Source: Candidatus Flexifilum breve
GTDB lineage: Bacteria; Chloroflexota; Anaerolineae; Aggregatilineales; Phototrophicaceae
DNA: 64,000 bases
Reading direction: 5' to 3'
Assembly (NCBI GenBank): GCA_016717205.1
Contig: JADKGC010000004.1
Location: 124,001-188,000 of the forward strand
The notes below the pieces were generated by a model that was not told where the DNA came from, did not search any database, and was given only the letters and a program-made list of their open reading frames with translations. Shown here piece after piece: positions 60,317 to 64,000 of the stretch (positions are counted from its first letter, which is position 1; every line of letters begins with the position of its first letter). The position numbers were made by a program, and so were the translations under genes.

Positions 60317-61249
60317 TTACGACATCACTTTCTCGCGGTGATTATTCGCGGGCTGCCCGCCGTAGAACGTCAGGAAGATGTCTTCCAACGTGGGCGTTTC
60401 GACCAAAATATCCTGCACGTATGCGCTGCTGACCGCCTTAAGCAGCGGATCGAAGTCACCCGCCAACTGCAGCGAGAGTACGTTCGCGCCCTCTGCGCTG
60501 ACCTTGCTCACGCCAGCTACACTGCTCACCAGCAGGGGCGACACAGCATCGCGGAATTTGAGCGTCACCTTGCGGAAATCGACGCGCGTCAGGCGTTCGA
60601 CCGTCTCAACGGCTTGCAGTTTGCCATCGCGGAGAATGCCGACGCGGTCGCAGATCGCCTGCACTTCGTTCAAGACGTGCGACGAGAGGAACACCGTCTG
60701 ACCGTTGGCCTTCGCCTCCAGCATCAATTGGTTGAATGTCTGCTGCATGAGCGGATCCAGCCCGCTCGACGGCTCGTCGAGAATGAGCAGGTCGGGCTTG
60801 TGCATCAGCGCGAGGATCAAGCCGAGCTTGCGCTTGTTCCCCGTCGAATAGGTACGCATGCGCTTGGTCAGGTCGAAGTTCAGGCGTTCCGCCAGTTCAT
60901 TGACGTAAGCAGTATTCACCCCGCCGCGTAAATTGCCCATGTAGTTGACGATTTCGCGCGCGGTCAGCCGATCCCATAGGTTGAGTTCGCCGGGGAGAAA
61001 GCCGATGCGCTGGCGGATCGCCACGCTCTGCGCGATGGTATCCAGACCGAAGATCGCCGCGCGGCCGCTGGTCGGACGGATGAGATCGAGTAGCAGGCGG
61101 ATCGTCGTCGTCTTACCTGCGCCGTTCGGTCCCAGATACCCGAAGATTTCCCCCGGCGCGACGGTGAGACTCAAGTCTTCCAGCGCGGGTTTGCCGCCGC
61201 TGTAGACCTTGGTCAGCTTCTCAGTTTGGATCACGACTTGACTTGCCAT
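60317..61249 (-). CDS. ABC transporter ATP-binding protein
   Basis: 310 residues from ATG 61249, supported by AAGGA seven bases upstream; the frame is open ten codons earlier. The nucleotide-binding domain has Walker A LGPNGAGKTTTIRL, Q-loop RIGFLPGE, the signature YSTGNKRKLGLILALM (a degenerate LSGGQ), Walker B LLILDEPSSGLDPLMQ and the switch His in VFLSSHVLNEVQ. A C-terminal regulatory part (SPLLVSSVAGVSKVSAEGAN to DIFLTFYGG) follows, as in ABC-2 exporters of the CcmA/DrrA type. First gene of a three-gene operon with two permeases; a TetR gene lies just upstream. Confidence 0.93.
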   Translation of the reverse strand: MASQVVIQTEKLTKVYSGGKPALEDLSLTVAPGEIFGYLGPNGAGKTTTIRLLLDLIRPTSGRAAIFGLDTIAQSVAIRQRIGFLPGELNLWDRLTAREIVNYMGNLRGGVNTAYVNELAERLNFDLTKRMRTYSTGNKRKLGLILALMHKPDLLILDEPSSGLDPLMQQTFNQLMLEAKANGQTVFLSSHVLNEVQAICDRVGILRDGKLQAVETVERLTRVDFRKVTLKFRDAVSPLLVSSVAGVSKVSAEGANVLSLQLAGDFDPLLKAVSSAYVQDILVETPTLEDIFLTFYGGQPANNHREKVMS

Positions 61250-61310
61250 AGTTCCTTGGCCCCCCTCTATCACGGGCACACACTCAAAAACATCTATTTG
61301 CCGGTTGGCT

Positions 61311-61386
61311 AAAAATAAAAACCGCAGCGAATAGCCCCTTGCCCAGAGGCCAATTGAACCTCTGCGCTGGTGTGTTCGCTGCGGTT
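61311..61386 (-). terminator. Terminator of the tetR gene
   Basis: A 12-bp stem AACCGCAGCGAA / TTCGCTGCGGTT encloses an inner stem based on CAGAGG/CCTCTG; on the minus strand it is followed by TTTTATTTTT. It starts 6 bp after the tetR stop and separates that gene from the ABC operon. Confidence 0.85.
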
Positions 61387-61392
61387 CAGACT

Positions 61393-62082
61393 CTATTTTG
61401 CTTGATTGATACGCTGCCGCCGTTCCTCAATTGCGGCGCGGATCTGCGCGATGTAGCCGCGCATGATCGCTTTGCCGGCTTCCGAGTTCCCCTGCCCATC
61501 GGGTGAGAGCCCCTTGCTGAGCATGTCCGCCATGGCCGCGACGATCTCATCAATGGGCGGTGTATGTTCCGGTGGCAGCACGTTCTCGCTCATCAGGAAG
61601 CCGTAGCGCATATATACCAGCAGATGCGTCACGGTTTCTGGTGACAAATCGCTGCGGATCAAACCAGCAGCCTGGAAATGCGCGATGAACTCGCGTCCGA
61701 ACATCATCGATTCTTGCGGCGATACCATGTTCGCGAAGCGGCGGGCGAAATCGCCGAGCACCCGCCGATCCCGTGTGGATAGCGCCCGAATCAGCGGGTT
61801 GCTGATAGCGGCATACAGTGCGTGGCTGTACACCTGAAACAGCGTGCCGCCTTCGGGATCGGCTTCGATGCGTGCGAACATATCATCCATGACGCGCTCG
61901 GACTCGCGCAGGAGCAGCGCTTCGAACAGCGCCTCCTTGCCCTTAAAGTGCAGGTACACCGCACCTTTAGAAATGCCCGCCGCCCGGGCGATGTCGTCGA
62001 TGGTGGTTTTGTCGTACCCGTAATGGGTGATCAAGTCATTTGCCGCATCCAGAATGCGACCTGCGCGTTCGGCGTCGACCAT
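61393..62082 (-). CDS. TetR-family transcriptional regulator
   Basis: 229 residues. The N-terminal helix-turn-helix reads RILDAANDLITHYGYDKTTI, DDIARAAGISKGAVYLHFKG and KEALFEALLLRE, the canonical TetR DNA-binding domain. The C-terminal ligand-binding region is not close to a family I recognise; it has several Met and Phe residues, as is usual for hydrophobic ligands. It lies 144 bp upstream of the ABC-2 exporter on the same strand and likely represses it and itself. An inverted repeat TTGACCAG-N10-CTGGTCAA, 16 bp upstream of the start codon, is a good candidate operator. Confidence 0.9.
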   Translation of the reverse strand: MVDAERAGRILDAANDLITHYGYDKTTIDDIARAAGISKGAVYLHFKGKEALFEALLLRESERVMDDMFARIEADPEGGTLFQVYSHALYAAISNPLIRALSTRDRRVLGDFARRFANMVSPQESMMFGREFIAHFQAAGLIRSDLSPETVTHLLVYMRYGFLMSENVLPPEHTPPIDEIVAAMADMLSKGLSPDGQGNSEAGKAIMRGYIAQIRAAIEERRQRINQAK

Positions 62083-62097
62083 AGCCCTCGTGACTGA

Positions 62098-62123
62098 TTG
62101 ACCAGAATCGTCAAACTGGTCAA
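62098..62123. promoter_or_regulatory. Candidate TetR operator
   Basis: A perfect 8-bp inverted repeat, TTGACCAG and CTGGTCAA, separated by 10 bp. Size and position (16 bp ahead of the tetR start codon) fit an autoregulatory operator. No second copy is seen in front of the ABC ATPase gene. Confidence 0.6.
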
Positions 62124-62240
62124 ATCATAGCATGAGTGGCGATTTTTGGAGGTCAAGAATGTATTAAAACCCTCAGGAGAAGTGTCGGCCACCGCATTAA
62201 ATCTGTAAAAAAATTACACCTACCAGTTTCTTTATGAAAC

Positions 62241-62269
62241 TTAAGAATAGTTAAGATTTATGCTATATA
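62241..62269 (+). promoter_or_regulatory. Promoter of the secreted protein at 62313
   Basis: TTAAGA (62241-62246) and TATATA (62264-62269) separated by 17 bp, in an A+T-rich stretch, 44 bp before the ATG. This is a fair match to a housekeeping promoter. Confidence 0.55.
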
Positions 62270-62312
62270 ACAACGAACTCCATATCGTAATAGCCGTACT
62301 AAAGGGATCAAA

Positions 62313-63138
62313 ATGTCTCGACCCCGCTTGATCGTACTTACCCTGCTGCTTATCCTTGTCTTGGTCGTTGGGAGCAGCGCGTTCGCCGATCCGATCACCG
62401 TGACGATCACCAACACCGTGTCCACGACCTCAACCATGACCACACGCATCAACCGGAACGGCGTGCCCTCAGGCTGTGCTGGCAAAGCCTATCCCGGTCC
62501 GTTTTGGTTCAGCTTCATCTGGCTACACCGTCGAAGGACCATTCGGTCCGGTGGGCAGCAGCAGCTGCGTCACGGTGACATGGGATACGGGCACCTGCGC
62601 AACGAATGTCTTTCCGACAGCCTTCCTCAATGGGTTTGATCCGACCTGGGGTGCGGCGAACGCTGCCAACTATCTGGGTGATGCCGGAAGCAGCACTTCG
62701 GGGACTTTCAGTTTTCCCGTCGCGGCGGGCAGTTCGTTTGTGCTCGTCTTTATGAATACCTCCACTTTGTCAGATTGCACCTACAGCTATACGATGACCT
62801 ATGACGGGGCAGTCGGGGGAGCAGAATGCACCCTGCCTGTGCCCGAAGGCAGCGTGGTTGGCGATATTCCGTTCAATGCACAGGTCTACTATGCACCGGG
62901 CAGTGCTTCACCGGGCGTGCTCCTCAACCCCGGGACGTACATTGTCATCGGTCAGGACGTGAGCGAAACCTACTATCAGATCGTGCTCGCCTGCCAGTAT
63001 GTGTGGGTGCTCAAGTCCAACGTGCAGCCCAGCTACCAACCGCCGCAGAACGGCGCCGCCTTGCCAACCCGGATTGTCGACGCGCCGAGCGGTGATACCT
63101 CGGCTGCCGGTGGGGCGAACGACCTCGGCAGTTCATAA
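62313..63138 (+). CDS. Secreted protein, frameshifted
   Basis: ATG 62313 is preceded by AAAGGG. A signal peptide (PRLIVLTLLLILVLVVGSSA, then FAD) leads into a beta-rich extracellular protein of about 275 residues. The frame breaks at a run of four T (62512-62515 region); removing one T gives a continuous YPGPFGSASSGYTVEGPFGP. The rest contains VTVTWDTGTCATNVFPTAFL, SGTFSFPVAAGSSFVLVFMN and TLSDCTYSYTMTYDGAVGGA, a jelly-roll-like domain with likely disulphides. I do not know its function; surface or biofilm roles are possible. A hairpin terminator follows at 63163. Confidence 0.7.
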
Positions 63139-63162
63139 GCTCGTACAGTCTCCAGAATCAAA

Positions 63163-63195
63163 ATGGGCGATCCACTATGGGATCGCCCATTTTTG
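63163..63195. terminator. Bidirectional intrinsic terminator
   Basis: ATGGGCGATCC pairs with GGATCGCCCAT around a six-base loop, with TTTTT on the plus strand and CATTTTGATT on the minus strand. It separates the converging secreted-protein and FtsH-like genes. Confidence 0.85.
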
Positions 63196-63210
63196 ATTCA
63201 CGGTCGTTCG

Positions 63211-64000
63211 CTAGTTCCCCGCCTCAAGCCCCGGTTTGGGCGTTGGCAGCAGCGACAATTCCTCACCGTCGAGGATCAGCGTGACTTCCGGTGTGGGCAT
63301 GCCATACTGATCGAAGAAGGCGCGGATCTCATCCGCCATCAGTTCTTCTTTGTCCAGCAGCAGCGCCTGCAGCCCCTTGACGACCTCGGCGTTTTCGCGC
63401 AGCGCGCGCCGCGTCTCGTTCAACACGCGCTGATACGTCTCTTCCATCGCGCTCATCATCTCGGGTGGCAGGCTGCCAAACGTGCCATCGGGCTTGAGGC
63501 GCATCGACAGCGACCCGCCGAGCGGCCCGAGCATGCCGGCGAGCGCCATCATGTTGAGGCGCTGGCGCACATAGCTGAAGTCACCGCCCACGCCGAGCGT
63601 TTGATTCTGTTCGCCGCAGAACTCGATTTCGGCGGCTTTCCCGGCGACGGCCACGCGCAGCGCGTTGTAGTATTCGTCACGCGTATTCAGTCCCTGGAAC
63701 GATTCGCGCGCCGGGTAGCTCACCACATGACCGAAGGCCATGCCCTGACGCACGATCGTGATGCGGCTGATGCGGTGATGCGGTTGGAAGACGCGCACGG
63801 CGACCGCGTGCCCCGCCTCATGGAAGGCGAGGCGAGCTTTCGCCTCTTTCGACAGGTTCTTAATCGGGTTGCGCACACCCATTTCGTGTTCGGGCTTCGC
63901 ACGCTGGAAGTCGGCGTAGGTCATGAAGCGCCGACCCGCGAACAGGGCATAGCGCAGCGTTTCGTTGAGCAGGTACTTGATGTCGGCAGGGGTGTAGCCC
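63211..64000 (-). CDS. FtsH-like M41 metallopeptidase, 5' truncated by window edge
   Basis: The frame is open to the window end, so only the last part of the AAA domain (GYTPADIKYLLNETLRYALF) and the protease domain are seen, about 263 residues. The zinc motif HEAGH is in ARLAFHEAGHAVAVRVFQPH, and the third ligand is probably the Asp in GVGGDFSYVRQRLNMMA, at the position of the FtsH Asp. The rest (LRENAEVVKGLQALLLDKEE and the short acidic tail) fits FtsH-like proteins, although the conserved pattern between the helices differs from standard FtsH, for instance there is no standard AxNDL stretch. Likely a membrane-bound ATP-dependent protease paralogue. Terminator 63163 follows. Confidence 0.85.
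   Translation of the reverse strand, partial: GYTPADIKYLLNETLRYALFAGRRFMTYADFQRAKPEHEMGVRNPIKNLSKEAKARLAFHEAGHAVAVRVFQPHHRISRITIVRQGMAFGHVVSYPARESFQGLNTRDEYYNALRVAVAGKAAEIEFCGEQNQTLGVGGDFSYVRQRLNMMALAGMLGPLGGSLSMRLKPDGTFGSLPPEMMSAMEETYQRVLNETRRALRENAEVVKGLQALLLDKEELMADEIRAFFDQYGMPTPEVTLILDGEELSLLPTPKPGLEAGN

Overview
The window looks like a chromosomal piece of an uncultured, probably monoderm Chloroflexota (Anaerolineae-like) bacterium. The inference rests on generally high G+C by eye, many secreted proteins with Thr/Pro/Glu-rich linkers, a Chloroflexota-style polyprotein of membrane segments plus a C-terminal beta-sandwich, numerous dispersed palindromic repeats, and no recognisable outer-membrane or LPS-export genes. 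The sequence is probably a metagenome or draft assembly: two blocks of nearly pure G (29851-30032 and 33219-33462) and five genes broken by single-base shifts look like assembly or sequencing errors. No taxonomic marker gene is present, so the assignment is tentative.

Layout. 1-4704: end of a frameshifted NAD-dependent epimerase and a very large membrane protein. 4713-12076: a tightly packed minus-strand operon, mostly with 4-bp overlaps, that matches the N,N'-diacetylbacillosamine route: 4,6-dehydratase (PglF-like), phosphoglycosyl transferase (PglC-like), acetyltransferase (PglD-like), aminotransferase (PglE-like), a GT4 glycosyltransferase and a Wzx-type flippase. 12271-19150: secreted GH16 glucanase, Tex, two unknown genes and a triple-PAS histidine kinase. 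19220-19292: tRNA-Ala(CGC) with a near-consensus promoter. 19390-24516: three overlapping glycosyltransferases, a LysE exporter, a repeat cluster and another GT4. 24536-26121: small accessory genes including an HNH nuclease and a HigA-like fragment. 26133-33193: household enzymes, EamA and AzlCD transporters, and an R3H/AAA ATPase. 33584-43185: more glycosyltransferases, two secreted repeat proteins and the inserted TIR/HEAT signalling pair.

43500-45463 is a divergent multicopper oxidase and membrane-bound cytochrome c pair with a CRP/FNR-like site between them. 45862-49099 holds a renalase-like flavoenzyme, an acyl-CoA dehydrogenase and a methyltransferase. 49301-54329 encodes anaerobic glycerol-3-phosphate dehydrogenase as GlpC plus a GlpA-GlpB fusion. 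54432-56209 is a restriction-modification pair with a NotI-family nuclease and a D12-class adenine methyltransferase. 56258-58511 are two cell-surface proteins, 58681-62082 an ABC-2 exporter with a TetR regulator, and the window ends in an FtsH-like protease.

The most unusual parts are: (1) a TIR-receiver protein and a receiver-HEAT protein encoded as an overlapping pair, inserted into the start of a glycosyltransferase gene and bounded by a 103-bp direct repeat spaced exactly 2800 bp; (2) dispersed palindromic elements that have entered coding genes in frame, one of them forming the linker of the GlpA-GlpB fusion, another lying in a GT4 gene and a third coding the tail of AzlC; and (3) the NotI-like restriction system.
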